A stretch of 31,774 nucleotides of DNA from an uncultured Oscillospiraceae bacterium (lineage in GTDB: Bacteria > Bacillota > Clostridia > Oscillospirales > Oscillospiraceae): the NCBI GenBank assembly GCA_934643765.1, contig CAKUCT010000002.1, positions 1-31,774 of the forward strand. Direction: 5' to 3'. A model generated the notes under the pieces. That model was given only the letters and a program-made list of their open reading frames with translations, made no database searches and was not told where the DNA came from. The position numbers and the translations under genes were made by a program. Positions 12,968 through 21,084 of the stretch are shown here, piece after piece (the first letter of the stretch is position 1; every line of letters starts with the position of its first letter).

Positions 12968-13354
12968 TTATTTCGCGGCCGGCAGCTCCGCCACCGCCTC
13001 AATTTCCACCATCGCGCTGTTGTGCAGTTCCCGGCTGGGGACAATCACGCGCGCCGGCCGGTGGGCGCCAAAAAACGCGCCATAGACCTCGTTGACCGTG
13101 TCCCAGTGGGCAACGTCCGGAATATACACCCGGCACATCACAACGTCCTCTTTTGTGCACCCGGCCGCGCTCAAGACCAGCTCCACATTGTGCAGCGCAT
13201 CTTTCGTCTGCTGCTCGATGGTATCTGCCATCGGCGCGCCGGTCTCATGATGCACCGGCAGCTGGCCCGAAACATAGAGCGTGTTTCCCGAGATCATGCC
13301 CGGCACATAGTGCCCCTTGTTCACAAGCTTCGTTTCAATCCGTACTTCCTTCAT
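12968..13354 (-). CDS. Rid (YjgF/YER057c/UK114) family deaminase
   Basis: The 128-residue trimeric Rid fold is clear: VSGQLPVHHETG near residues 28-39, the RVYIPD strand, and the C-terminal block PARVIVPSRELHNSAMVEIEAVA. R102 aligns with the Arg that grips the carboxylate of 2-aminoacrylate in RidA. Such proteins hydrolyse reactive enamine/imine intermediates released by PLP dehydratases and lyases, turning them into 2-ketoacids. The position between a PLP lyase and a PLP dehydratase-like gene fits that role. Its start overlaps the regulator stop as ATGA (13351-13354), so translation is coupled. Subfamily (RidA against Rid2-7) is not decided here. Confidence 0.9.
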   Translation of the reverse strand: MKEVRIETKLVNKGHYVPGMISGNTLYVSGQLPVHHETGAPMADTIEQQTKDALHNVELVLSAAGCTKEDVVMCRVYIPDVAHWDTVNEVYGAFFGAHRPARVIVPSRELHNSAMVEIEAVAELPAAK

Positions 13355-14001
13355 CCACGTTTCCCCCGTACCTCGTCGAGATAGCTGTAAATCGTTACTT
13401 TATTGACGCCGAGCTTTTCCGCCGCCTGCTCCACGCTGCCCTTCATCAAAAATAGTCCCTTTTCCTCCATGAACCGGACCTTTTCAATCCGCTCGTCGCG
13501 GCTAAGCTTCTGCCCGCCGCCGGGGCCGATGATGTTGTCCATCAGATTTTCAATCATCACGGAGATATGCGCCTTTGCCTCATCCGCCGGCATTTCCTGC
13601 GCCGGCTGCTTCTGCGGCTCCGGCGGGAGAAACGCCTGCAGAAACGCCAGACTCTGCGTCAGCTTCGTCGTGTCCAGATTGATGCACATTGCGCCCGTCA
13701 GATGCCCGCGCGCGTCCTTGATCAAAAGCGATGATGAACGGATATATTTCCCGTTCGGCGCGGTAAAATAATAGTTTGCCACGAAGTTTTCTTCCAGATC
13801 GTCGGACAAAATCACCTGTTTGACCAGCTGGTCAAAACTCTCGCCGACCTTCCGTCCTGTCACCGACGGGTTTTCCACATACACCACCGAGTGCGCCGGG
13901 GTGTCCAGATCATGCAGCACAACCTCACAGTCCGGTCCGAAGGTCTGCACCAGCAGCTGCGCCACCGGAATATATGGCAGAAGTTCCTGTTTGATTTCCA
14001 T
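13351..14001 (-). CDS. YheO/DauR-type transcriptional regulator
   Basis: The 216-residue protein has an N-terminal YheO-like PAS domain (about residues 5-120: VAQLLVQTFGPDCEVVLHDL and GAMCINLD) and a C-terminal helix-turn-helix (GSVEQAAEKLGVNKVTIYSYLDEVRG). This is the architecture of DauR, the repressor of D-arginine catabolism in Pseudomonas. It lies inside an operon of PLP and Rid enzymes, so regulation by a D-amino acid or a product imine is likely. Start lies 9 bp after the upstream stop and the stop overlaps the Rid start. The dyad around the operon promoter (15147-15195) is the best candidate for its binding site. Confidence 0.88.
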   Translation of the reverse strand: MEIKQELLPYIPVAQLLVQTFGPDCEVVLHDLDTPAHSVVYVENPSVTGRKVGESFDQLVKQVILSDDLEENFVANYYFTAPNGKYIRSSSLLIKDARGHLTGAMCINLDTTKLTQSLAFLQAFLPPEPQKQPAQEMPADEAKAHISVMIENLMDNIIGPGGGQKLSRDERIEKVRFMEEKGLFLMKGSVEQAAEKLGVNKVTIYSYLDEVRGKRG

Positions 14002-14010
14002 CGCCGGGCC

Positions 14011-15120
14011 TCACTGCAGCCTGCCGCGGCAGGCAATCTCCAGCGTCTGCACAACCTCGTCGCCGTCAATCAGATACGCCGTATCGTAGAGATTGCACAC
14101 CGGGCAGATATGCACCGGAACGATGCGCACCTTGTCGCCCACCGAAACCGCATCGTGGAACGCCTTGTCATTTACAATCGCGTGCTCATCGAAGACCTTC
14201 TCAATATGAACATCCTCCCGGCCGTAGATCGTTCCCTTGCCGGGCGTGGCGCAGATGCCCTCCGTGCGTGACTGCATGGTCAGGCCCTTTGCGCCGACGT
14301 CCAGAATGGTTCTTACCTCGGTGGGCTTACTGATAACGCTTGCCAGCACCGTCGCCGCGCATCTGTCCAGCGTTCCGATCGCGTGGCCCTGCGACGCGTC
14401 CATCAGGCAATAGGTGCCGGGGCGAAGCTCGGTAATGCCGGGGAGAATTTTCACATGGTTCATAAACGTCGGCGTCGCGCCGTAGCTGACGGTTCTGCAG
14501 GGCATGCCATGCTGCGCGGCAAGATCCGCAAAGCGGAGCGTTCTGATCTGCGCCTGCTCAGACATTGCCGCAAGCGCACCGGTATCAGCGGCAGAATAGG
14601 TATTGCCGTCGTGCGAGAAAATGCCGCCGAACGCGACGTGCGGACAGGCGCGGATGGTATCCAGCAGCGTCAGGAAATCCGGCTCTTCAATGATACCCGA
14701 GCGGTTCTCGCCGATCTCAATTTCAATCAGCACCGGAACCGTCACGCCTTCCGCCGCGAAAATCCGTTCCGCGCTTTCCACCTGGCACGGCGTGTCCACG
14801 CCGAAGGAAATCTGAATGTTCTTCTTTGCAAGCCCTGCAATCCTCTGCAGCTTCCGGTCGCCCACAATCTCGTTGGCAATAAAAATATCCGAAATGCCGT
14901 TTTCGGCCATGGCCTCCGCCTCGCCGGTCTTCGCCACAGCGATGCCGCACGCGCCCGTCTCCAGCTGCAGCTTTGCAATCGCGGGGCATTTGTGCGTCTT
15001 TGTATGCGGCCGGAGCACCGCGCCGTTTTCGTCCGCGTAGCGCTGCATGTCCGTCAGATTTTTCATCAGCCGCTCCTTGTCAATGAGCAGCGCCGGGGTA
15101 TCCAGATCCAAGTATCGCAT
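14011..15120 (-). CDS. D-threonine aldolase / D-serine dehydratase-like enzyme
   Basis: This 369-residue protein is a fold-type III (alanine racemase-like) PLP enzyme of the D-serine dehydratase/D-threonine aldolase family. The PLP lysine is K41 in RPHTKTHK and the N-terminus shows the family's DTPALLIDKERL. The C-terminal metal site reads H337-x-C339 (VPVHICPVC). An H-x-C pair is the zinc site of eukaryotic D-serine dehydratases, whereas D-threonine aldolases use H-x-D, so a D-serine dehydratase-like reaction is somewhat favoured. Products would be pyruvate plus ammonia, or glycine plus acetaldehyde for the aldolase. It is the first gene of the operon, with GGAGG and a near-consensus promoter. 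Downstream Rid and DauR-type genes support a role in D-amino acid breakdown. Confidence 0.85.
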   Translation of the reverse strand: MRYLDLDTPALLIDKERLMKNLTDMQRYADENGAVLRPHTKTHKCPAIAKLQLETGACGIAVAKTGEAEAMAENGISDIFIANEIVGDRKLQRIAGLAKKNIQISFGVDTPCQVESAERIFAAEGVTVPVLIEIEIGENRSGIIEEPDFLTLLDTIRACPHVAFGGIFSHDGNTYSAADTGALAAMSEQAQIRTLRFADLAAQHGMPCRTVSYGATPTFMNHVKILPGITELRPGTYCLMDASQGHAIGTLDRCAATVLASVISKPTEVRTILDVGAKGLTMQSRTEGICATPGKGTIYGREDVHIEKVFDEHAIVNDKAFHDAVSVGDKVRIVPVHICPVCNLYDTAYLIDGDEVVQTLEIACRGRLQ

Positions 15121-15143
15121 ATTGCTCGCCTCCTTGTGTCTGC

Positions 15144-15172
15144 AGTATATATAATTTTTTCTATTCTGTCAA
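15144..15172 (-). promoter_or_regulatory. Promoter of the D-amino acid operon
   Basis: On the - strand TTGACA (15167-15172) and TATACT (15144-15149) are 17 bp apart. GGAGG follows shortly before the first gene. Confidence 0.85.
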
Positions 15173-15195
15173 GTATTCTATAAAAAATTATATAT
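15147..15195. promoter_or_regulatory. Long AT-rich inverted repeat around the -35 box
   Basis: ATATATAATTTTTTCTA (15147-15163) and its near-complement (15179-15195, one mismatch) flank a core holding ATTCTGTCAAGTATTCT, in which ATTCT occurs twice in direct orientation. The -35 box lies in the core. It is a likely operator, possibly of the DauR-type regulator encoded in the operon. Confidence 0.5.
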
Positions 15196-15198
15196 CGT

Positions 15199-15235
15199 AA
15201 AAAACGCGGCCCCGGCGCGTAATCGCCAGAGCCGC
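15199..15235 (-). terminator. Terminator after DUF985 cupin gene
   Basis: GCGGC (15206-15210) pairs with 15231-15235 and GGCG (15214-15217) with CGCC (15224-15227), separated by a 3x3 internal loop. A run of six A on the + strand (15199-15204) gives a U tail for - strand transcripts. It lies between the cupin gene and the promoter of the D-amino acid operon. Confidence 0.65.
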
Positions 15236-15244
15236 ATTTTGATA

Positions 15245-15760
15245 TTATTTCCCCTGTTTTTGTGTCAAATACCGGATTTCCTCCGCCCATGCGGGATATT
15301 GCTCCGCCAGCGCCGCGGCGCCGTCTTCCGTGTAATCGCTGTCCGTATAGGCAGGGGCCATCGTTGTCCCCAGCAGCGCCCACCGCCCGCCGGCGCGCAG
15401 GTGCGAGCCCTGATACCATCCGGCAGGCACCGTCAGCTGCACCTCCATGCCGTTTAAGATATCCTGCCCCAGCGTCACAACGCGCGGCGCCTGGCCGGGC
15501 GGAACGAGCAGCAGCTGCACCGGATCGCCCAGATAGAAATGGTAAATTTCATCGGTCAGCAGCCTATGGAGCCTTGAAAAGCTCTCTTGCGTAATGAGAT
15601 ACAAAATCGCAGAGCCCGCCGGCTTGTCCTCCGGATACCGCCCGGCAAATATGCTCTGCGGCAGCATGTCCCGGCTGCAATACGTGCGTCTGAAGAGCCC
15701 TCCCTCGCCGCTGAGCGGCGCAAGCCGGAAGCGCTCGATCAGTTCTTCAATCGTCGGCAT
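15245..15760 (-). CDS. DUF985 cupin family protein
   Basis: The 171-residue protein matches the DUF985 cupin family (yeast YML079W type). The family pattern is visible: a GGLFRRTY start, SAILYLITQESFSRLHRLLTDE, YHFYLGDPVQLLLV, LTVPAGWYQGSHL and GTTMAPAY, forming a single beta-barrel. Biochemical function is unknown for most members. The ATG follows AGGGGTG. No consensus promoter is visible upstream, where the hairpin cluster lies, so it may be read from the sulfatase transcript if that passes the hairpins, or from a weak promoter I cannot see. Confidence 0.85.
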   Translation of the reverse strand: MPTIEELIERFRLAPLSGEGGLFRRTYCSRDMLPQSIFAGRYPEDKPAGSAILYLITQESFSRLHRLLTDEIYHFYLGDPVQLLLVPPGQAPRVVTLGQDILNGMEVQLTVPAGWYQGSHLRAGGRWALLGTTMAPAYTDSDYTEDGAAALAEQYPAWAEEIRYLTQKQGK

Positions 15761-15784
15761 ATGTTTTCACCCCTTGCTTACACA

Positions 15785-15811
15785 AAGTGCTCCGCGAAAA
15801 GCGGAGCACTT
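15785..15811. repeat. Hairpin upstream of the cupin gene
   Basis: AAGTGCTCCGC (15785-15795) pairs perfectly with 15801-15811 around GAAAA. It is not followed by a T run. It closes the hairpin cluster that starts at the end of the sulfatase gene. Confidence 0.5.
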
Positions 15812-15821
15812 GCGTTTGAAT

Positions 15822-15940
15822 CCTCGCAGAGTTTTGTGCCCGCAGGCACAAAATAAATTTGAAATTCATTTTATCCAGCGGCTCTGCAAGGTAAAATAAT
15901 GTAAATCATTTTATCCGGCGGCTCCGCCGACCGGAAAAAT
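15822..15940 (-). repeat. Dispersed two-hairpin intergenic repeat, copy 2
   Basis: Read on the - strand this starts ATTTTTCCGGTCGGC-GGAGCCGCCGG (15940 downward) and ends with TTTTGTGCC-TGCG-GGCACAAAA and CTCTGCGAGG, the same order as copy 1 at 4756-4835. It is longer because part of the first module is duplicated: TTTTATCCAGCGGCTCTGC (15869-15887) resembles TTTTATCCGGCGGCTCCGC (15909-15927). Both copies sit behind a gene end and read with that gene. Confidence 0.65.
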
Positions 15941-15958
15941 ACTGCTCGCGCAGAGAGT

Positions 15959-15989
15959 GTGTGTTTACAGGCAGAGCCTGCAAACACAC
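15959..15989 (-). repeat. Hairpin in the sulfatase 3' cluster
   Basis: GTGTGTTTACAGGC (15959-15972) pairs with 15976-15989 around AGA, with one mismatch. It occupies the same position in the cluster as the long hairpin at 4693-4750 but differs in sequence. Confidence 0.5.
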
Positions 15990-16010
15990 GCAGGTCGGAG
16001 CGCAACTTAT

Positions 16011-16041
16011 TTGTCAAAAAAGATTACATCTTTTTTGACAA
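16011..16041 (-). terminator. Gene-end hairpin overlapping the sulfatase stop codon
   Basis: TTGTCAAAAAAGAT (16011-16024) pairs perfectly with 16028-16041 across TAC. The TAA stop of the sulfatase is within it. The second arm supplies TCTTTTTTGACAA on the - strand. It is a plausible end of the importer-sulfatase transcript, and resembles the stop-overlapping hairpin of the M29 gene. Confidence 0.55.
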
Positions 16042-17544
16042 TTCTAGACCCAGCCGGACATACTGCTCTTCCGGCGTCTCGTTCTCTTCCATCAGCTGCG
16101 TCATGGCCTGCACCATGCGCTGCTCGGTCTTCTCATCGTGCAGCGGATGCAGCTGCTTCGGGTCGTTTTCCAGATCGAACAGCAGATTGCCGCCCTCATA
16201 CAGTCCATCCGGGCCGTACAGACTCTCCGGATCGTCGGAGATCATGCCCATCGTGTTGCCGGGAACGCGCAGCAGCGGCGTACCCTTGGTAAACGAGAAG
16301 CCCGGAACATACTCGCTCTTGCGCAGCTTTTCCAGCGTCACAGAGTTCGGGTAGCTCGTCGGCGTCTGCATGTAATCATAAATCTCGTCCAGGTGCTCGC
16401 GCACCGGCACGCGCATGTATACATACCGGCCGTCGGTGATGTTCACATGGAAGCCGTGCATGCCGAACAGCGCGTAATCGCGGATTTTCTCGTCGGCGGC
16501 GACGACGCCCTTGAGCGGCTTTCCCATCACGTCCTTCGGAATCTCAATGCCGAAGAAGTCCAGAAGCGTCGGCGCAATGTCGATGGTCTGGCTCAGCGCC
16601 GTGCGGTGCTCGCCGCGAACGCCGCTTCTCGGGTCCCAGAGGAAGAACGGCGTATGGGCAATCTCGTCGTAGGTTGGCTCGCGGATCTTGCCCCACCATT
16701 CGTGCTCGGTCAGAAGGAAGCCGTGGTCGGTGTTGACAATCAGCATCGTGTCCTTCCACAAATCGTACTGATCCATCCGGTCGAGCACCTGGCCCAGATA
16801 ATAGTCACACATCGTGACCACCGCGCGGTACTTGTTGATCGCGTGCAGCGTCTCTTCGTCCGTCTCTCCGGCGTGGCCGACCTTATAATACTGCGGCCAG
16901 TCAAACGCACGGCCGCCGTACTCCTTTTCATACAGCGCCATAAAGCGGTCGGGCACATAGTACGGCTCGTGCGGGTCAAACTCCTCGATCTGCAGATACC
17001 AGTTGTCCGAGCGCCAGTTGTCGTCGATGAACTGCAGGCCGTGCTTGAAGGTCTGCGCGATGGAGATGTCCTCCTCGCGCGGAGTGTAGTGCCGGTTCAC
17101 ATACTCCTGCCGGCCGCAGGCGTCCTCGCGGCCATACAGATGCTCAGGCACCTGGAAATCCACCAGACCCTTCCAGGGGTCACCCTCGGGGCCTCTGGCA
17201 TATTCAAACGAGTTGTACTTCGTCTGATAATCCGAACCGCCCTGCTCCCAATAGTGCCAGTGGTCCGTCACCAGATGCGTGTAAATGCCGTTCTTTTTCA
17301 GAAGCTCCGGCATCGAGTCGTCGTACAGCTCAATCGGGCCCCAGCTGCGGTGCAGGAAATTGTACCGACCGGTGTGAATCTCGCGCCGCGCTGGCATGCA
17401 CGGAAGACTGCCGGCATAGAAATTGTCGAATGTAGCCGCGTGAGCCGCCAGACGCTCAAAGTTCGGCGCCACGATATCTTTTCCGCCGTAGGGCGGCAGC
17501 ATGATCCGATTCAGAGAATCGAACATTACCATAATGGCTCTCAT
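16024..17544 (-). CDS. Sulfatase (Cys-type, formylglycine-dependent)
   Basis: The 506-residue protein belongs to the alkaline phosphatase-like sulfatase family. D9 in MVMFDSLNR starts the calcium site. The C49-M-P-A-R53 motif provides the cysteine that must be converted to formylglycine. D273-H274 in NTDHGF and H281 and K286 complete the usual active-site set. No signal peptide is present, so it acts in the cytoplasm. That fits an anaerobic maturase encoded at 23280 and a substrate brought in by a transporter. It is the last gene of the BMP importer operon, 16 bp after the second permease, with GGAGA before the ATG. Substrate is unknown; a small sulfated or phosphonate ester is likely, because polysaccharide sulfatases are usually exported. 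The longer upstream frame is rejected. Confidence 0.9.
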   Translation of the reverse strand: MRAIMVMFDSLNRIMLPPYGGKDIVAPNFERLAAHAATFDNFYAGSLPCMPARREIHTGRYNFLHRSWGPIELYDDSMPELLKKNGIYTHLVTDHWHYWEQGGSDYQTKYNSFEYARGPEGDPWKGLVDFQVPEHLYGREDACGRQEYVNRHYTPREEDISIAQTFKHGLQFIDDNWRSDNWYLQIEEFDPHEPYYVPDRFMALYEKEYGGRAFDWPQYYKVGHAGETDEETLHAINKYRAVVTMCDYYLGQVLDRMDQYDLWKDTMLIVNTDHGFLLTEHEWWGKIREPTYDEIAHTPFFLWDPRSGVRGEHRTALSQTIDIAPTLLDFFGIEIPKDVMGKPLKGVVAADEKIRDYALFGMHGFHVNITDGRYVYMRVPVREHLDEIYDYMQTPTSYPNSVTLEKLRKSEYVPGFSFTKGTPLLRVPGNTMGMISDDPESLYGPDGLYEGGNLLFDLENDPKQLHPLHDEKTEQRMVQAMTQLMEENETPEEQYVRLGLELSKKM

Positions 17545-17560
17545 GTCATTTGTCTCCTTC

Positions 17561-18439
17561 TTATTCTTCGCCGCTGTCGGCAATGCCGGCCGGGGCGCGC
17601 ACATGGCGCACAGCAAACGTCACAACCAGAATCGTCACCAGATACGGGCACAGATCAAGCAGCTGCGCCGGAACGCTGCCGTCGGTGAACACACTCTTCA
17701 AGGACGCCGCGCTGCCGAAGATCAGGCTTCCGAGCAGCGAACCGATGGGGTTATAGGCGCCGAGAATGTTGACCGCGACCGCGATATAGCCGCGGCCCGA
17801 GCTCATGCCGAAGGCAAAGCGGTTGACATGGTCAATGGCAAGATAGCTTCCGGCCAAGCCGCAGAGCGCGCCGACAATGCACTCGCCGAGGAAGCGGTAT
17901 TTCCGGATGGAAATGCCGATCGTGCGGGCCGCGACGGGCTTTTCACCCACAATCCGCAGCCGCAGGCCCCAGGGCGTGCGGAACATATAGGCCCAGCCGG
18001 CGATGCCGATGACAATCGTCAGCGGCAGGATGAACGACACGTTACCGATCACCGGCAACGTCACGTGCGGCAGCGACGCGACCGATGCGGAGTTTGCCCG
18101 GCTGCCCCAGATGACCTGCGTCATCGACGCGGTGAAGCCGGAGGCGAACATATTCAGACCCACGCCGCAGATGACCTGGTCAATGTGATAGATGATGCAC
18201 AGCACGCCGTGCAGCAGCGCGTACAAAAGCGCCAGCGCAATGCCGCACAGAAGACCGATCCAGGGGTTATTCGTGTAATACGAGCCGCAGGTCGCGCCGA
18301 ACGCGCCCATCAGGATAAAGCCCTCCATGCCCATCGGCATGATGCCGCAGCGGGCGGAGTAGTTGCCGCCGATGGCTGCCAGCGCAACCGGCACGGACGA
18401 GCGAAGAGCAGAAATCAGAAACAGCAATACAGATTCCAT
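17561..18439 (-). CDS. BMP-type ABC importer permease 2
   Basis: The 292-residue membrane protein is a BPD_transp_2 permease of the nucleoside-type (NupQ/YufQ-like) ABC importers. About nine hydrophobic segments are seen; the family loop appears as ALAAIGGNYSARCGIMPMGMEG near the N-terminus and RGYIAVAVNILGAYNPIGSL near the C-terminus. I place the start at ATG 18437-18439 after GGAGGGGAG; the longer frame runs back over the first permease gene. It is 14 bp from the first permease, with which it forms a heterodimeric channel, and 16 bp before the sulfatase gene. Confidence 0.9.
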   Translation of the reverse strand: MESVLLFLISALRSSVPVALAAIGGNYSARCGIMPMGMEGFILMGAFGATCGSYYTNNPWIGLLCGIALALLYALLHGVLCIIYHIDQVICGVGLNMFASGFTASMTQVIWGSRANSASVASLPHVTLPVIGNVSFILPLTIVIGIAGWAYMFRTPWGLRLRIVGEKPVAARTIGISIRKYRFLGECIVGALCGLAGSYLAIDHVNRFAFGMSSGRGYIAVAVNILGAYNPIGSLLGSLIFGSAASLKSVFTDGSVPAQLLDLCPYLVTILVVTFAVRHVRAPAGIADSGEE

Positions 18440-18453
18440 TGTTCTCCCCTCCC

Positions 18454-19530
18454 TTATTCTCTGGCGCCGGTCTGCTGCTTGCCGAGCAGCAGCTTTCTCA
18501 GCGGCGCGCAGATGCTGTCCATCAGCTTCGGCGCAACCATGAACACCACGATCAGCGCCTGGATGATGGAGATAACGTCCATCGGAATGGAGGCGATGCG
18601 GTTGACGGCGCTCGCGCCGGACTTCAGACCGCCCCATAAAGCAGCCGACAGCAGCACCATCAGCGGATTGTTGCCCGCCAGGGCCGCAACGGCAATGCCC
18701 TCAAATCCATAGCCGCTGGAAAAACCGTCGGTAAACCGGTACTGCACGCCCATGACCTGCGTTGCGCCGCAGCAGCCTGCAAGCGCGCCGCTGATGATCA
18801 GGGTCAGCACCATCATCCGGTTCACCGGAATACCGGCCGTCTGCGCCGAGACGCTGTTGGTTCCCATGAAATGCAGCTCATAGCCAAGCTTTGTGCGGTT
18901 GAGCAGGAACCAGATCACCAGCACCAGCGCAACACCGATTAAAATGGCCGAGGACAGATAGTGCCCTTCCACAAGACGGCCGATCGAGGCCTCTGTGGGA
19001 AGCTTTGCCGTTCTGGCAATGCCCTGATCGTCGACAAACGGGTTATTGACCAGATAGCTGCAGAACAGCTGCGAGACATAGTTGAGCATCAGCGTGACGA
19101 TGACCATATTCGCGCCGAAGCGGTTGCTCAGAAAGCCCGCCAGACCCGCATAGAGTCCCGCCGCCAGACAGCTGATGATCAGAATCAGCGGCACAAAAAT
19201 CACGCGCGGCAGCGGCGGCATATACCCGCCGATCAGCGCGGCGACAATCGCGCCCACATACAGCTGGCCTTCCGTGCCGAGGTTCATCACCTTCGCATGC
19301 TGGGCAAAGGCAAAGGCCAGACCGGTAAAAATCAAGGGCATCGCATAGCTGAGCGTACTCAAAATTGCGTCGCCGGAACCAAACGCGCCCTTTAAAATCA
19401 GCTTATAGACCTGCAGCGGGTTGAAGCCCGCCACCAGGAACACCACGCCGCCCAGCACCAGTGCAATCAGAAACGCGCACAGGGTTCTGAGCGTCACATA
19501 CACCTGTTTCCTTGCACCTGTCAGCTGCAT
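18454..19530 (-). CDS. BMP-type ABC importer permease 1
   Basis: The 358-residue permease (NupP/YufP-like) has an N-terminal helix, then the conserved block GLAFAFAQHAKVMNLGTEGQ, the loop GANMVIVTLMLNYVSQ, and a C-terminal FEGIAVAALAGNNPLM that contacts the ATPase. About ten helices are expected. Its start overlaps the end of the ATPase gene by 10 bp and follows GGGGGAG. The length fits the larger of the two permeases in these systems. Confidence 0.92.
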   Translation of the reverse strand: MQLTGARKQVYVTLRTLCAFLIALVLGGVVFLVAGFNPLQVYKLILKGAFGSGDAILSTLSYAMPLIFTGLAFAFAQHAKVMNLGTEGQLYVGAIVAALIGGYMPPLPRVIFVPLILIISCLAAGLYAGLAGFLSNRFGANMVIVTLMLNYVSQLFCSYLVNNPFVDDQGIARTAKLPTEASIGRLVEGHYLSSAILIGVALVLVIWFLLNRTKLGYELHFMGTNSVSAQTAGIPVNRMMVLTLIISGALAGCCGATQVMGVQYRFTDGFSSGYGFEGIAVAALAGNNPLMVLLSAALWGGLKSGASAVNRIASIPMDVISIIQALIVVFMVAPKLMDSICAPLRKLLLGKQQTGARE

Positions 19531-21050
19531 GCCGTCTCCCCCTCTCCGTCTTCATGCATGGCGCCGGTCATCAGAAGGCCCAGGCGGTTGTCGTCAAAGT
19601 TTTCCGCCTTGTCGATCGCCACGATGCTTCCCTTGTAGATGACAGCGATGGTATCACTGAGCTTTTTGACCTCATCGAGGTCCGCCGAGATCAGCAGGAT
19701 GCCCTTGCCGCGGTTGCGGTAATCCAGCATGACCTCATGGATATACTCCGAAGCCGAAACGTCCACGCCGCGCGTCGGCTGCGCGCAGATGACGACGTCC
19801 GGATCCTGCGAGAACACGCGCGCGATGACAACCTTCTGCTGGTTGCCGCCGGAGAGCGCGCCGCAGGGCGTCGTCGCGCCGGGCGCCTTGACGCGGAACT
19901 GGCCGATCAGCGTCTGCGCGTTCTTGCGGATATTTTTATAGTTCATGACGCCCCGGCGGCAGAACTGATTCTGGTTTTGATAACCCAGAATCATATTTTC
20001 TTCAATCGAGCGCTGCAGCGACAGTCCGCGCACCATGCGGTCCTCCGGCACATGGCCGATGCCCGCGGCAATGAAGTCGGCGGCGCTGCCGCGGATCTGT
20101 TTGCCGTTGAGCGTCAGCTCCATGCTGTCCGGCTGCAGAAGGCCGGTCATCGCCTCGATGAGCTCCGTCTGACCGTTGCCGTCGATGCCGGCGATGCCAA
20201 GAATCTCGCCCTTGTGCACCGTCAGGTTCACATCCTTCAGAATCTCAATGCCATCTTTCCGGTAAGACAGATTCCGCACCTGACACAGCGCATCGCCAAT
20301 ATGCTCGGACGGATGGCGGCCCTCAAAGCTGTAGTCTCTGCCGACCATCATGCTGGCAAGCTGCTGCATGTCCGTCTTGTCCTTGTCGACGCTTCCGATG
20401 AGCTCGCCGTCGCGCAGCACCGTACAGCGGTCGGCAATCTCCATGACCTCGTAGAGCTTGTGCGTAATAATGACAATGCTCTTGCCCTCAGCGCGCAGAC
20501 TGCGCAGCGCGCGGAACAGCTCCTGCACCTCAATCGGCGTCAGAACCGCCGTCGGCTCGTCAAGAATCAGAATATCAACGCCGCGGTAGAGCGCCTTGAG
20601 AATCTCCACACGCTGCATCTGGCCGACCGACAGCGTCTCCACCTTCGCCCGCGCGTCCACGCGGAAGCCGCTGCGCTCGGCAAGCTCCGTCACCTTGCGC
20701 ACAGCCTGCTCCTGATCATAGAACAGGCCCTTGCGCGGCTCGCAGCCCGCGACAATGTTTTCCGCCACGCTCAGCACCGGCACCAGCATAAAGTGCTGGT
20801 GCACCATGCCGATGCCCGCCTCGATGGCCGCGGCGGAATCGCGCAGAACTGTCTTTTTTCCCTGAATCAGGATCTCGCCGCTGTCTGGCTTGTGCATCCC
20901 GTAGAGCACCTTCATCAGCGTGGTCTTTCCCGCTCCGTTCTCGCCTAAAACAGCGTGGATTTCACCCTGTTTCAAAGTGAAATCCACACCGTTTAATGCC
21001 CGAACGGTGCCGAATCTTTTTGAAATGCCGCGCATTTCAACAGCATTCAT
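19521..21050 (-). CDS. BMP-type ABC importer ATPase (double NBD)
   Basis: The roughly 509-residue protein contains two fused nucleotide-binding domains, as in nucleoside and ribose importers. The first has Walker A GENGAGKTT (residues 36-44), signature LSVGQMQRVE and Walker B LILDEPTAVL. The second has a degenerate Walker A (GIDGNGQTEL), signature LSGGNQQKV and a Walker B with Gln in place of the catalytic Glu (ICAQPTRGVD), so only one site should hydrolyse ATP, as is usual here. I choose ATG 21048-21050 after AGGCGG; a GTG three codons upstream lies too close to that site. It overlaps the permease gene at its 3' end. Confidence 0.93.
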   Translation of the reverse strand: MNAVEMRGISKRFGTVRALNGVDFTLKQGEIHAVLGENGAGKTTLMKVLYGMHKPDSGEILIQGKKTVLRDSAAAIEAGIGMVHQHFMLVPVLSVAENIVAGCEPRKGLFYDQEQAVRKVTELAERSGFRVDARAKVETLSVGQMQRVEILKALYRGVDILILDEPTAVLTPIEVQELFRALRSLRAEGKSIVIITHKLYEVMEIADRCTVLRDGELIGSVDKDKTDMQQLASMMVGRDYSFEGRHPSEHIGDALCQVRNLSYRKDGIEILKDVNLTVHKGEILGIAGIDGNGQTELIEAMTGLLQPDSMELTLNGKQIRGSAADFIAAGIGHVPEDRMVRGLSLQRSIEENMILGYQNQNQFCRRGVMNYKNIRKNAQTLIGQFRVKAPGATTPCGALSGGNQQKVVIARVFSQDPDVVICAQPTRGVDVSASEYIHEVMLDYRNRGKGILLISADLDEVKKLSDTIAVIYKGSIVAIDKAENFDDNRLGLLMTGAMHEDGEGETACS

Positions 21051-21084
21051 TTCAAGCACCGCCTTTCAGTTGATCAAAAGCGAA

